Counted from the first letter of the stretch, positions 35,414-44,581 are shown. The stretch is DNA of 64,000 nucleotides from CAZPQN01 sp964588795 (GCA_964588795.1 CAZPQN010000010.1:8133-72132), one strand, 5' to 3'. Notes: generated from the letters alone by a model not told the origin. A program made the numbers and translations.

Positions 35414-35469
35414 TTGACGAGAAAATACAAGATTTTTAGCTTGAATAAAATGCGGAAAGGCCAAATGGA

Positions 35470-36462
35470 TTGAAGGTAAAAATCGGTGTGATCGGAGCCG
35501 GGCACTTCGGTCGTTATCATATAATGAAACTACTGACCCTACCCGAAGCTGATCTGGTGGGGTTTTTCGATATTGACCAAGGTCGTTCGGAGCAGATCGC
35601 CCGGGAGCTCAAGGTTAGGGCTTTCTCTTGCTCCGAGGAACTCCTGGCCCAGTGCTCCGCCGTCTCGGTGGTAGTGCCGACCGCCGCCCATTTCCCGGTC
35701 GTCCGCGATGTTATTCGGCATCGCCGCCATGTGTTTTGCGAAAAGCCGTTTATGCTGACGACTCGTCAGGCAGATGCCATCGTGCAATTGGCACGCTCGA
35801 GTAAAATCACCCTTCAGGTAGGCCACATTGAACGGTTCAATCCAGCCTTCACGAGTCTGCGAGCAGAAGCTGTTAATCCCCGGTTCATCGAAGCGCACCG
35901 GGTGGCTCCTTTCGGTGCTCGCGGGACTGATGTGTCAGTGATCTTGGAACTGATGATTCACGATATTGATCTCGTTTTGAATTTGGTAAAGGCTCCGATA
36001 CGCCAGGTGGAGGCAGTCGGGGCCAATATCCTGACCCAGAATATTGACCTGGCCAACGCCCGTTTAAAATTTGCCAATGGTTGCATAGCCAACCTTACTG
36101 CCAGCCGGGTGGCGACCAAGAGCGTGCGTCGCCTGCGTATCTTTCAACCGGAAGCTTGTTACAACCTGGATTTTCTAATGAAAAAAACAGAGCTGGTCAG
36201 GTTGGTTGATGATCCGGAGAGTTCCTCTATCCATCCGGCGCAGCAAAACCATTACCGTGAAGAACAATGGTTCCGCGGTCTGGTACGGCAGGAGCTTGCG
36301 GCTGAACCGGTCGATGCCCTGCGGGAGGAACTGCGCAACTTCATCAGCTCCGTCCAGGGGCGCCATGTTGCCACCGTCAGCGGTGAAGATGGGCGTCAGG
36401 CTTTGGCAGTTGCCAATCGTATTGAAAAACAAATCCTCGCCAAACTAAAAAGAGTAAACTAA
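35470..36462 (+). CDS. Gfo/Idh/MocA family oxidoreductase (possible GnnA)
   Basis: The 330-residue NAD(P)-dependent dehydrogenase has the Rossmann motif GAGHFGR at 9-15 and the family motif EKPF at 91-94, then GHIERFNPAF and HDIDLVLNL in the C-terminal domain. The start is TTG 35470. It is followed directly by an ICMT-like gene, lpxB and lpxK. In Leptospira and Acidithiobacillus, GnnA of this family oxidises UDP-GlcNAc at C3 so that lipid A carries an amide-linked 3-acyl chain. The lipid A neighbours suggest the same job, but the aminotransferase GnnB is not in the window. Confidence 0.85.
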   Translation: MKVKIGVIGAGHFGRYHIMKLLTLPEADLVGFFDIDQGRSEQIARELKVRAFSCSEELLAQCSAVSVVVPTAAHFPVVRDVIRHRRHVFCEKPFMLTTRQADAIVQLARSSKITLQVGHIERFNPAFTSLRAEAVNPRFIEAHRVAPFGARGTDVSVILELMIHDIDLVLNLVKAPIRQVEAVGANILTQNIDLANARLKFANGCIANLTASRVATKSVRRLRIFQPEACYNLDFLMKKTELVRLVDDPESSSIHPAQQNHYREEQWFRGLVRQELAAEPVDALREELRNFISSVQGRHVATVSGEDGRQALAVANRIEKQILAKLKRVN

Positions 36463-37046
36463 TGGACATCAGAAACCTGTTATTCAAAGCTCGTGGTTTT
36501 ACCCCTCTGCCCATCGTTTTGATCATCATTTATCAGGCGCAGCCGCATTGGTTAGGCGCCCTAATCGGGCTGACGATGGCGTTGAGTGGGGAAATTATCC
36601 GCCTGCAGGGAGTCCGGGCGGCCGGCGGACGCACGCGAACGCGCCAGGTCGGCGCTAAGGAACTGTGCACCTGGGGTTTATTTGCGCATGTCCGTAATCC
36701 GCTCTATATCGGCAATGCCCTGATTTATTTTGGTCTGGTAGTGTTTGCCGGCGGGCGTTGGTTTTTACCCTTGATGCTGGTGGCGTTGGTCTATTTTGTT
36801 TTTCAATACGGAATGATCATTTCTTTAGAAGAAGAAACACTGACCCGTTTATTCGGGGCACAGTATGAGGAATATAAAGCTCATGTCCCGCGACTGTGGC
36901 CCCGGCTAAAGCCCTGGGCGAAATCCGATGAACCGCATTTTCTGTCCTGGGGCAAGGTATTCCACACAGAAAAATCCACCCTGCTGACTTTCGGATTCTT
37001 TATCCTGGCAATCCTCATCAAGGTGCTGATCCTGCATGCCCGGTAA
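36462..37046 (+). CDS. ICMT/phospholipid-methyltransferase-like membrane enzyme
   Basis: The 194-residue protein has about five hydrophobic segments and the C-terminal signature of isoprenylcysteine carboxyl methyltransferase-like enzymes: HVRNPLYIGNALIYFGL, then EEETLTRLFGAQYEEYKAHVPRLWPRL. That part binds S-adenosylmethionine in the family. The substrate is unknown; a lipid is likely. The stop of the oxidoreductase and this ATG overlap as TAATG, and its end overlaps lpxB by 11 bases, so it is embedded in a lipid A operon. A final hydrophobic helix follows the catalytic part. Confidence 0.83.
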   Translation: MDIRNLLFKARGFTPLPIVLIIIYQAQPHWLGALIGLTMALSGEIIRLQGVRAAGGRTRTRQVGAKELCTWGLFAHVRNPLYIGNALIYFGLVVFAGGRWFLPLMLVALVYFVFQYGMIISLEEETLTRLFGAQYEEYKAHVPRLWPRLKPWAKSDEPHFLSWGKVFHTEKSTLLTFGFFILAILIKVLILHAR

Positions 37047-38166
37047 AAGAATATTTCTATCTGCCGGGGAACTATCCGGCGACATCCATGGCGGCCACCT
37101 CATCCGCGCTTTACGGGCGGAACGTGACGATCTGGAGTTCGCGGCTATCGGTGGCGACAATATGCACCACGCCGGAGCGCGTTTGATTTTCCATATCCGG
37201 GACACGTCGTTCATGGGTCTCACTGAAGTACTCAAACATCTGCCTTTTCTCCGGCGCATGTGGCGCCAGACGTTGCGTTTTATTGAAGAATACCGACCGC
37301 AGCTCGTCATATTGATTGACTATCCCGGGTTTAATCTCAGACTGGCGCGGGCACTAACCCAGCGGGGAATTCCGGTCGTGTATTATATTTGTCCCAAAGT
37401 CTGGGCCTGGCATCAGGCACGGGTGCGGCAATTACAGCACTACACCAAGGAAGTAATTTGTATTTTGCCGTTCGAAGTTCCCTGGCTCAGGAAGCGACAT
37501 GTACACGCTACATATGTCGGGAATCCGCTATTGGACCAGCCGGTTTTTCAAACCGGATACGTTCCGCCGCGTCTTGCCCTGGCCAAGGCCGGTCAGCCGC
37601 TGGTAGGGTTATTCCCCGGCAGTCGTCCGGAAGAAGTCGAGCGCCATATCAACCTTTTGGTACACTGCGTCGACAGACTGCGAGCCGATTTTCCTGAACT
37701 GCAGGCCGTTGTCGCGGTGGCGCCGGGAATTGCAGCTGTACACCTGCAGAAACGGTTTCCGCAGGCCTGGCTGACCTGGCTGGAGGGTAGTAATTACGCC
37801 ATCATGGCCAACGCCGACGTACTGATCATGGCTTCGGGAACCGCTACCCTGGAAGCCACTTTGATAGGCACGCCATATGTCGTGATTTATCGGGTGGCAT
37901 TTCTCACCTATCTCCTCGGACGAGTGCTCATTAAAGTGCGCTTCATCAGCCTGGCCAATTTAGTGGCGGGCTATGCCGGCGTGGCGGAGTTGATTCAGCA
38001 ATCGGCTACTGTCGAAAATATCACTCGCGAAACCCGAAAAATCCTCCGAAACAAATCCTATAACCAGTCCCTGCGCCATTTCCTGCACGACATCCAGAGA
38101 CAGATGGGTAAAAGCGGGGCTTCCGCGCGCGCCGCCCGCATTGCCCTGCGGTACCTGAAGGACTAA
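37036..38166 (+). CDS. lpxB: lipid-A-disaccharide synthase
   Basis: LpxB joins UDP-2,3-diacylglucosamine and lipid X to make the tetraacyl disaccharide of lipid A. The 376-residue GT19 enzyme shows AGELSGDIHGGHLI at the N-terminus, LIDYPGFNLRLA, YYICPKVWAWHQ-like, GLFPGSRPEEVERH, and MASGTATLEATLIGTPYVVIYR, the typical donor site. Length is normal. Its presence shows an outer membrane with lipid A. It overlaps the methyltransferase and is followed by lpxK. Confidence 0.95.
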   Translation: MPGKRIFLSAGELSGDIHGGHLIRALRAERDDLEFAAIGGDNMHHAGARLIFHIRDTSFMGLTEVLKHLPFLRRMWRQTLRFIEEYRPQLVILIDYPGFNLRLARALTQRGIPVVYYICPKVWAWHQARVRQLQHYTKEVICILPFEVPWLRKRHVHATYVGNPLLDQPVFQTGYVPPRLALAKAGQPLVGLFPGSRPEEVERHINLLVHCVDRLRADFPELQAVVAVAPGIAAVHLQKRFPQAWLTWLEGSNYAIMANADVLIMASGTATLEATLIGTPYVVIYRVAFLTYLLGRVLIKVRFISLANLVAGYAGVAELIQQSATVENITRETRKILRNKSYNQSLRHFLHDIQRQMGKSGASARAARIALRYLKD

Positions 38167-38173
38167 GGTGGCC

Positions 38174-39232
38174 ATGCCAACCAGACCCCTGACAGTCTTG
38201 CAGTTATTACTCTATCCGCTGGCGGGGATTTATCTGCTGCTTGTCAGGCTACGCAACTTTCTTTTCGACCGAGGCTGGTTACCCATTCCCGCGATAGATG
38301 TTCCGGTCATCGCGGTTGGCAATATTACCCTTGGAGGAACAGGCAAAACGCCGTTTGTCATCGCTTTGAGTAATGCTTTTGGAAAGCGAGGCTTTCGGGT
38401 GGGCGTGCTGAGTCGGGGTTATCGGCGGAAGTCGCGGGGACTGGTGGTCGTCTCCGACGGCAGGAATGTATTTCCGAATGCTCGTGCGACGGGCGACGAA
38501 CCGTTGCTGATTGCCCGGAGTGCTCCCGGCGTGGTCGTGATTGCCGACCGGAACCGCGTACGCGCCGCACAGACCGCGGTCGCCCGTTATGGATGCAACC
38601 TTTTAATCGCCGATGATGCTTTTCAGCATCGTCGTCTGTCACGAACGCTGAACATTGTACTGTGGGATACTGAAAACAATCCGGAAAGCGCGCATATCCT
38701 GCCGGTTGGCAGACTGCGTGAACCATTGACCGGAATGAAAAGAGCCGACTTTCTGATCTTCACCCGTTCGGATGTAATGCCTGTCGAGCAAAGACTCTTT
38801 TTCGAGCGCTATCATCCCGGGCTAAGGTTTTTTAATGTACCGCTGGTTATGGATTCGGTCATTGAGACCGCAACCGGACTCGATGTCGCCGGTGCACTTG
38901 CCGGCCAACCGATGCTTGCTTTTTGCGGATTAGGGAATCCCCGGCAATTCTTTCGCCTGCTTGAGCAACTGGCGCCGGCAAAATTGCATACTATAGTTTT
39001 TCCCGATCACCATCGTTACGACCACCGTGATATAGATCGGATAAAGTCCGCGGCGCGCCGTGGTGGGGCGGCCTATATCGCAACAACCGCCAAAGACGCC
39101 ATCAATTTGCCCCCTCACTTAGCTCCATCTAACTTGATAGTCATCAATATTCGGATGGCCTTGCCACCCACGCTGGAATCGGCCATCGGCGCTATTATTC
39201 AGGCCGAGTCGGATTCACCTGCCGCCGGATGA
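38174..39232 (+). CDS. lpxK: tetraacyldisaccharide 4'-kinase
   Basis: LpxK phosphorylates the lipid A disaccharide at the 4' position on the inner membrane. The 352-residue protein has an N-terminal hydrophobic segment, the P-loop GNITLGGTGKTPFV, LSRGYRRKSRGLVVV, TGDEPLLIA, and LLIADDAFQHRRLSR with the catalytic-region Asp-Asp and His. ATG 38174 with AAGG upstream is preferred over the GTG at 38168. It ends one base before the convergent FG-GAP gene. Confidence 0.95.
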   Translation: MPTRPLTVLQLLLYPLAGIYLLLVRLRNFLFDRGWLPIPAIDVPVIAVGNITLGGTGKTPFVIALSNAFGKRGFRVGVLSRGYRRKSRGLVVVSDGRNVFPNARATGDEPLLIARSAPGVVVIADRNRVRAAQTAVARYGCNLLIADDAFQHRRLSRTLNIVLWDTENNPESAHILPVGRLREPLTGMKRADFLIFTRSDVMPVEQRLFFERYHPGLRFFNVPLVMDSVIETATGLDVAGALAGQPMLAFCGLGNPRQFFRLLEQLAPAKLHTIVFPDHHRYDHRDIDRIKSAARRGGAAYIATTAKDAINLPPHLAPSNLIVINIRMALPPTLESAIGAIIQAESDSPAAG

Positions 39233-42200
39233 TCAGCGCGCTACCAGATAGATGACACCCACCAGGGCTAATAAGGAAATGGTATCCCTGATGAAAGATA
39301 GGCGTTTGGTAGCCGGATTATGAAAAACGTGCACCTGAAATTCCTGCATGGTGCTCCAGCCGTGTGAGTCAACCACCTCGAGGACGACGTCATTGACGCC
39401 TTTTTGAACCTTGCGCGGATTCCAGGTCAATAAACCGCTTTCGGGATCAAAACTGGCGTATTTAGGCAGGCGAATTACCTTGTAAGTCATCGCGTCGCCA
39501 TTGGGATCTTCAGCTTCGAGCTGATATTCGTATTTCAGGTTTGTCAGCGCAACCGGCTTGGGAACGGATAATATCTTGGGTTTGACGTTGACGAACACCC
39601 GTCCTTTCTGGGTGTCGCTTGCCATTCCGTCTGTGACGCGCACAATGAAACTGTGACCATTCAGCTGCAAGTCAGTTGGACGCCAGGTAATGACGCCTTG
39701 GGGAGAAATTACCATGCCTTCCGGCCCTTTCAGGATTTCATAGCTGAGTTTGCTGTCGGTATTCAGATCGGTCACATTTAATTCATACTGCCAGAGCGTG
39801 TTGACATAGGCGTTGGTATCCGGTGAGGAGGTGATGTTGGGCGGATAATTCACATACACCTGCGCATGTTCCTCGGCTGAAAAATAGCCATCAGAGACGG
39901 TATAGGCGACTGACTGATAGTCGAACTGCTCGGCTGTCGGAGTCCATTCAATTTTTCCGTAGCCATCCATTTTTAATCCGGTGGGCGGATCTTTCAGGAG
40001 GAAAGTGTACAAATAAATCTGCTCCGGGGTAGATAGACGGGGGGTACTCATATTCAGATTTTTAAAAAACGATTCGACAATTTGATATGCACTAAGACCA
40101 CGCGCCGCCGCCAAGTTGTAAACCAGAACGAGCTTACCGCTATCCTCAAAGACCTCCTGGAAAAGGTTTTTCGGGACACCGGTCATTGTGGCCGGGGTCA
40201 CCGTGGGCTGGAAGGTTTTAATGTAGCGTTCGATGAATTTCCCGAGGTTGTTGCGAATGGGGTCATCAAGGATACGGGCTTCCATGACGCCGGTTTGGCG
40301 CCAGTTTTCGATCCGCGGAGCTGCGGTGTAACGCCCCAGGAAAGCGCCTTTGTTATTGTCAGCCGTGACGGGCTCGTAGGTGTAGTTCTTCCCGACGCTG
40401 GTTTTACTCGGAGCGGTTGATTCGATGGTCACAGGATGGTTAACGAACAGGGCGAATTCGATTTTGTCGGAATCGTACCCATCAGTCGCCTCGACGATGA
40501 AGTCGTACCAGTCGGTTTGTTCAAAGGTCGGTTTCCAGAGGATTTCACCGGCGGGATTGATCGTCGCACCTGCCGGGCAATTGAGCAGGTTATAGGTAAT
40601 CAGGGCATCGGGATTTTCATCGCGCACCTCGACCCGGAAACGGAAGGTTTCGCCGATTTGAATGATATCGCGGAATGGAATAGTCGAGGTAATTTTTGGC
40701 ATACTGTTAACATAGATCGTAAAAGTCCGCACCTCTTTTTTTCCACCCCAGGACAGCGTGGCGGTTACTTTGTGCAGTCCCAGAGCTGTGTCGGTGGGAA
40801 CCCACGTGAAAAGTTTATTGGCCAAGTCAAAGCGCATTCCCGGGGGAGTCTCGACGTTGACGTTCAGATTTTTTGTGTCAGCCAGGGACAAATCCGGCAC
40901 ATTCAAAGGTTGTTGAACAGTCTGCCCAGGATGGGTAAGAATATCCGGTTTGATGATTTTGCGGCCTTTGGCGGCAGTCGCCGTCTTGCCTTCACCTTCC
41001 GGCAGGGGCGAAAGGCCAATTTCCTCCCCCTCCAGGCCGACCAGCTCGCTTCTCAGATAATCTGCTTCCGATATCGCGCGCGGTGTGGCCTGAGGTGCTG
41101 GTTGTTGCAGAGCCAGGGCTGAGTCTACCGGTCCGAGCAATGTATCCATCAGGCCGGCGCTACTCAGGTCAGCCCCTTCCACCAATTGCCAGTAGCACAA
41201 TCCGTGCTGGTTAAAATTTTGCATGATAAAAGGTGCAACAATCGCCCCGGTTGGATCGCCTGTCGAGGACTGAACCATATTAAAGGTCAGATAGCGCACG
41301 TTCTTCAGTACGGGATTGGGATAGGCGGTTCTGGCATACACATCAGGATTGGTGAAAGACCCTGTCAGAGTGTATTCAAGATGTTGAATGTCACTGCTCC
41401 CTTGTAGGTTTAAAAGGAGATCGCTAAGGGTGTTGTTATTGAGATCAAAGGCAGTCAGGCAATTTATTTTGAGCGCCTTGGGCAGAAAGGGGATTGCTTT
41501 TAAGATTTTATTCTCCTGCCTAATTAATTGCGCTCCGCCGGCTTTTTCAGGCAGGATGAGTTCGCTTAATCCATCGCCATCCAAATCACCAGCGCTCATG
41601 CCCTCCAGATCGAATTCGCTGCGGCTCGAGCCAGCAATGGTTAGACTTGTAAGCGGGGCGCCCTTCAACTCAAATGGATAAATGGCAATCTCCAGCTCCT
41701 GCATACCACCCACAATGACAATTTCTGCCCCTGGATTGGCATGCATATTTACCCCTAATGCTCGGAAAGGCTGGATGCCGGAAAGACCTTTCAGTTTTGA
41801 GGAATGGGAGATCAGTTTAAGATTTCCGGAGGCCAGGCTACCGTTCACCCCGAGGACAATGACACTTCTCTCAGGACCGACCGAGGAAATGATGATCTCA
41901 TCACGCTCATCATTGTTAACGTCGCCCAAAGCCAAGAAAACAGGGCGAGGTCGGACATTGAATCCGAATTCGGAGCCGATCTTGATTAGCGGTTCGGCGC
42001 TAAAACGTTCATTCCAAGAAAACAAGTAGAGCCACGCCGGATCACCGGATGTTTCCGTTTCACTGATATTTAGCGCGCCGATTACTTCCCAAGTACCGTT
42101 TTGATCGAGGTCGGTGACTAATACATCAACGAAATCACCTTTCAATCCGGCAGGCACATTGAATCGCCACTGCACATTAAAATCGCCCCCCGGCGATTCC

Positions 42201-42448
42201 TCTAAATGGACTAAATAGGTCGATCGCGGGATGATGTTGCCCCGACCATCCACCTGAGCGGCAATGCCGACAACATCTAAAAACTCATCGTTATCGAAAT
42301 TGAAACCACCAGCAGTCTTCAACAGTATGGTATTGCTCTGCTTGAACGGAAATATTACCGGTTCGCGAATCTGCCCATACAGGCTGAATGACAAAACCAG
42401 CCAGCCGATTGCCAACCCGAGCTTGGTTGTGGAATTCTTTGACTTCAT
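39233..42448 (-). CDS. large envelope protein with FG-GAP and Ig-like repeats and a C-terminal membrane anchor
   Basis: The 1071-residue protein has a signal peptide (LAIGWLVLSFSLYGQ). The first ~400 residues hold FG-GAP/VCBS-type repeats (FNFDNDEFLDVVGI, LGDVNNDERDEIIIS, SAGDLDGDGLSELIL), which usually bind Ca2+ in a beta-propeller. The rest holds several cadherin/He_PIG-like domains with the spaced pattern TWVP, LWKP, EWTP, TWRP and TWNP, each before a conserved DG or DS turn. The chain ends with a hydrophobic helix (TISLLALVGVIYLVA), an unusual C-terminal anchor. Function unknown; adhesion or envelope assembly is possible. GGAAG precedes the ATG. Confidence 0.8.
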   Translation of the reverse strand: MKSKNSTTKLGLAIGWLVLSFSLYGQIREPVIFPFKQSNTILLKTAGGFNFDNDEFLDVVGIAAQVDGRGNIIPRSTYLVHLEESPGGDFNVQWRFNVPAGLKGDFVDVLVTDLDQNGTWEVIGALNISETETSGDPAWLYLFSWNERFSAEPLIKIGSEFGFNVRPRPVFLALGDVNNDERDEIIISSVGPERSVIVLGVNGSLASGNLKLISHSSKLKGLSGIQPFRALGVNMHANPGAEIVIVGGMQELEIAIYPFELKGAPLTSLTIAGSSRSEFDLEGMSAGDLDGDGLSELILPEKAGGAQLIRQENKILKAIPFLPKALKINCLTAFDLNNNTLSDLLLNLQGSSDIQHLEYTLTGSFTNPDVYARTAYPNPVLKNVRYLTFNMVQSSTGDPTGAIVAPFIMQNFNQHGLCYWQLVEGADLSSAGLMDTLLGPVDSALALQQPAPQATPRAISEADYLRSELVGLEGEEIGLSPLPEGEGKTATAAKGRKIIKPDILTHPGQTVQQPLNVPDLSLADTKNLNVNVETPPGMRFDLANKLFTWVPTDTALGLHKVTATLSWGGKKEVRTFTIYVNSMPKITSTIPFRDIIQIGETFRFRVEVRDENPDALITYNLLNCPAGATINPAGEILWKPTFEQTDWYDFIVEATDGYDSDKIEFALFVNHPVTIESTAPSKTSVGKNYTYEPVTADNNKGAFLGRYTAAPRIENWRQTGVMEARILDDPIRNNLGKFIERYIKTFQPTVTPATMTGVPKNLFQEVFEDSGKLVLVYNLAAARGLSAYQIVESFFKNLNMSTPRLSTPEQIYLYTFLLKDPPTGLKMDGYGKIEWTPTAEQFDYQSVAYTVSDGYFSAEEHAQVYVNYPPNITSSPDTNAYVNTLWQYELNVTDLNTDSKLSYEILKGPEGMVISPQGVITWRPTDLQLNGHSFIVRVTDGMASDTQKGRVFVNVKPKILSVPKPVALTNLKYEYQLEAEDPNGDAMTYKVIRLPKYASFDPESGLLTWNPRKVQKGVNDVVLEVVDSHGWSTMQEFQVHVFHNPATKRLSFIRDTISLLALVGVIYLVAR

Positions 42449-42494
42449 AAGGCGCTTCCGAAAAATTTACCCCTTCAGTTGCATAATCACCTTG

Positions 42495-42523
42495 AATATA
42501 TTCGCCGCTCCTCAAAAAATCAA
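42495..42523 (-). promoter_or_regulatory. sigma-70-like promoter of the FG-GAP protein gene
   Basis: On the minus strand TTGATT (42523-42518) and TATATT (42500-42495) are 17 bases apart, about 47 bases upstream of the ATG at 42448. The -10 box matches consensus at five of six positions. Confidence 0.45.
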
Positions 42524-42801
42524 GCAAAAAAGTTGATTCCGGCCATATTTTGATTACTAAATCCTTCTGAAAGATTGCATCTTACAGGACGCATTTAAAG
42601 CAATCCATTAAAATTTAATAAACGTGATTCATGAAAATTAGGCCAGATATTGAGGTGTTCTGTTACCTAACCCCATCATCTTGAAAAAACCACTCGTCGC
42701 CAATCAGATACCTGCAATTCAACGCCAGCCGGAATGCAAACTCAAAGATATGATGGAACGGGAGAAAAGCAGATTTTCCCCGTTTTCATATCAATAATGT
42801 T

Positions 42802-42829
42802 TTGAAAGCTGCAATAAAATTTGTAAAAT
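42802..42829 (+). promoter_or_regulatory. sigma-70-like promoter of ackA
   Basis: TTGAAA (42802-42807) and TAAAAT (42824-42829) each match consensus at five of six positions and are separated by 16 bases. They lie about 100 bases before the ackA ATG, leaving an untranslated leader. Confidence 0.45.
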
Positions 42830-42931
42830 TTGATACCGTTTTGTGAAGAAAATAATCCATAGCGCCTCTCAGGCAAAAGCATCGCGACCGTTACCATTAC
42901 CCTTGATAATCAGAAATTGTAGGGGATATTA

Positions 42932-44134
42932 ATGTTAGTTCTGACCATCAATTCCGGCAGTTCATCTGTCAAATACCAACTAATTGATACGGCTCGATCC
43001 GCAGTACTATGTAAAGGATTGGTAGATCGGATTGGGACCCAGGGCACCAATCTGACTCATAAGTTACCCGACGGCCGGCAGGTTACGCTGACCGATAATA
43101 TTAATGATCATCAGTCTGCGATTGATCGAATATTGGAGACCTTGATTCATCCTGAATACGGCGTAATTGAAAATCTTGCGCAAATTAAAGCCGTCGGGCA
43201 CAGGTTGGTGCATGCGGGCGACAAATTTACCCAGTCGATCTTGATTGATGACGAGGTGCTCGCCAAACTGCACGAATGCATCGAATTTGCGCCATTGCAC
43301 AATCCACCCAATATTAAGGGCGTGGAAGCCAGCCTGAAGAAGCTACCGTGTACTCCCAATGTAGGGGTCTTCGACACTACCTTTCATATCAATATGCCCG
43401 AATATGCCAGTACCTATGCCATTCCCCACAGCATCAGCAAGAAATATGGTATCCGTCGCTATGGTTTTCACGGAACGTCCCACTATTATGTCGCCCATCG
43501 TGCGGCCGCGATTTTGGCGCGCCCCATCAGCGACCTGCGGATCATCACTTGCCATCTGGGTAATGGCAGTAGTATCACGGCTATTAATGGCGGGATTTCC
43601 GTGGATACTTCGATGGGTTTTACGCCGCTGGAAGGACTGGTCATGGGCACCCGCTGTGGCGACATTGATCCGGGTCTGATTTTTATGATTGCCGCCCGGG
43701 AAAATTTGTCGCTGGACGATGCCAGTTCCTTTTTTAATAAGAAATGCGGTGTTAAGGGAATATCCGGGCTGAGTAATGACATGCGTGAGATTGAAACTGC
43801 CGCCCAAGCAGGCAACCAACAGGCCAAATTAGCCCTGGATGTTTTTTGTTACCGAGTCAAGAAATACGTGGCGGCTTACATCGGTGTGCTCAACGGGGCG
43901 GACGCCATCGTCTTTACGGGAGGAATCGGAGAAAATTCAGTTCTGGTGCGGGAACAGTCAATGAGCAATCTGACAGCCTTAGGGATTCATCTCGACAGCC
44001 TCAAGAACCAAACTGTCCGGGCCACGGAAAGCACTATCAGCACTCCGGAGTCTCCGATTAGAGTGCTGGTAATTCCCACCAATGAGGAGCTGGTCATCGC
44101 GCGGGAGACCGAAAAAATCGTTAACAAAGCCTGA
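42932..44134 (+). CDS. ackA: acetate kinase
   Basis: AckA interconverts acetyl phosphate plus ADP and acetate plus ATP. The 400-residue cytoplasmic enzyme begins MLVLTINSGSSSVKYQLID, and shows HRLVHAG, FDTTFH, RRYGFHGTSH, CHLGNGSS, and FTGGIGENS, the full ASKHA catalytic set with the active-site Asn, Arg and His residues. Length is standard. AGGGGAT precedes the ATG. No phosphotransacetylase gene is adjacent. It implies acetate production or use, with substrate-level ATP. Confidence 0.97.
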   Translation: MLVLTINSGSSSVKYQLIDTARSAVLCKGLVDRIGTQGTNLTHKLPDGRQVTLTDNINDHQSAIDRILETLIHPEYGVIENLAQIKAVGHRLVHAGDKFTQSILIDDEVLAKLHECIEFAPLHNPPNIKGVEASLKKLPCTPNVGVFDTTFHINMPEYASTYAIPHSISKKYGIRRYGFHGTSHYYVAHRAAAILARPISDLRIITCHLGNGSSITAINGGISVDTSMGFTPLEGLVMGTRCGDIDPGLIFMIAARENLSLDDASSFFNKKCGVKGISGLSNDMREIETAAQAGNQQAKLALDVFCYRVKKYVAAYIGVLNGADAIVFTGGIGENSVLVREQSMSNLTALGIHLDSLKNQTVRATESTISTPESPIRVLVIPTNEELVIARETEKIVNKA

Positions 44135-44201
44135 ATCGCAGATATAAATGGCCATTTTCACCTGTTTTTTTTAAAAAAGTGGCTTCCGACGGAAGAAAGT
44201 C

Positions 44202-44230
44202 TTGACATTTAAAAAATTGTCACTTAACAT
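44202..44230 (+). promoter_or_regulatory. strong sigma-70-like promoter of the mini-protein gene
   Basis: TTGACA, a perfect -35 box (44202-44207), is followed after exactly 17 bases by TAACAT (44225-44230), which matches the -10 consensus at four of six positions. The predicted start leaves a leader of about 35 bases before the ATG at 44271. Confidence 0.6.
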
Positions 44231-44270
44231 TTACCCATAAAATCTATTAACTCAAAAAGGAGGATTTACA

Positions 44271-44498
44271 ATGGCACAAAAAGTTGTTGCATGTGGCATC
44301 AAGAAAGAAAAAGGCTATCTCTACTATCTGGACAAGAACGGTGACGTAGCTTGCTCCAAGATGGCTCGTGGTGGTCAAAAGGGCGGCAACGCGAAAGTTA
44401 TTAAGAAATGCGGCGTCAAGCGCGAAGAAGGCTATCTCTACTTCATCGACAAGAACGGTGATGTGGCTCGCGCCAAAATGGCTCGCGGCAGAAAATAA
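44271..44498 (+). CDS. 75-residue basic protein made of two near-identical repeats
   Basis: The protein consists of two copies of one motif 39 residues apart: residues 9-34 and 48-73 share the pattern G-[IV]-K-[KR]-E-x-G-Y-L-Y-[YF]-[LI]-D-K-N-G-D-V-A, then K-M-A-R-G. Cys8 and Cys47 precede each copy and the termini and linker are Lys/Arg-rich (net positive). The DNA copies are also similar, so the duplication is fairly well conserved. The repeats suggest a beta-hairpin each, perhaps a nucleic-acid or ribosome contact, but no family function is known to me. AAGGAGG gives a near-ideal ribosome site. It has its own promoter and a strong terminator, so it is likely made at high level as a single-gene unit. 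Confidence 0.85.
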   Translation: MAQKVVACGIKKEKGYLYYLDKNGDVACSKMARGGQKGGNAKVIKKCGVKREEGYLYFIDKNGDVARAKMARGRK

Positions 44499-44530
44499 CG
44501 CGGTCATCCGCCAATTTTTCGCACATTAAA

Positions 44531-44560
44531 AGACTCCGTTGTTGACGGAGTCTTTTTTTT
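44531..44560 (+). terminator. intrinsic terminator after the mini-protein gene
   Basis: AGACTCCGT (44531-44539) pairs perfectly with ACGGAGTCT (44545-44553) across a five-base loop and runs into a tract of eight or nine T. It lies 32 bases after the stop codon. Confidence 0.88.
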
Positions 44561-44581
44561 CTTAAATCCTGTTCGACAACC

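Larger units (their letters stand above)
42449..42931. other. intergenic region between the FG-GAP protein and ackA
   Basis: This AT-rich, divergent spacer of 483 bases holds the two promoter candidates listed separately. An imperfect GGGAGAAAA/TTTTCCCC hairpin lies around 42760-42780. CTCTCAGGCAAAAG at 42866-42879 recalls part of a glycine riboswitch, but no partner half was found. No credible reading frame was seen. Confidence 0.5.

Noticed and set aside
40436..41122. 228-residue plus-strand frame within the FG-GAP gene
   Set aside because: Antisense to the repeat protein; no signal, ribosome site or recognisable fold.
42866..42879. CTCTCAGGCAAAAG, resembling part of a glycine riboswitch
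   Set aside because: The rest of the aptamer core, including the 5' half and its paired stems, is absent, and ackA is not a usual target.
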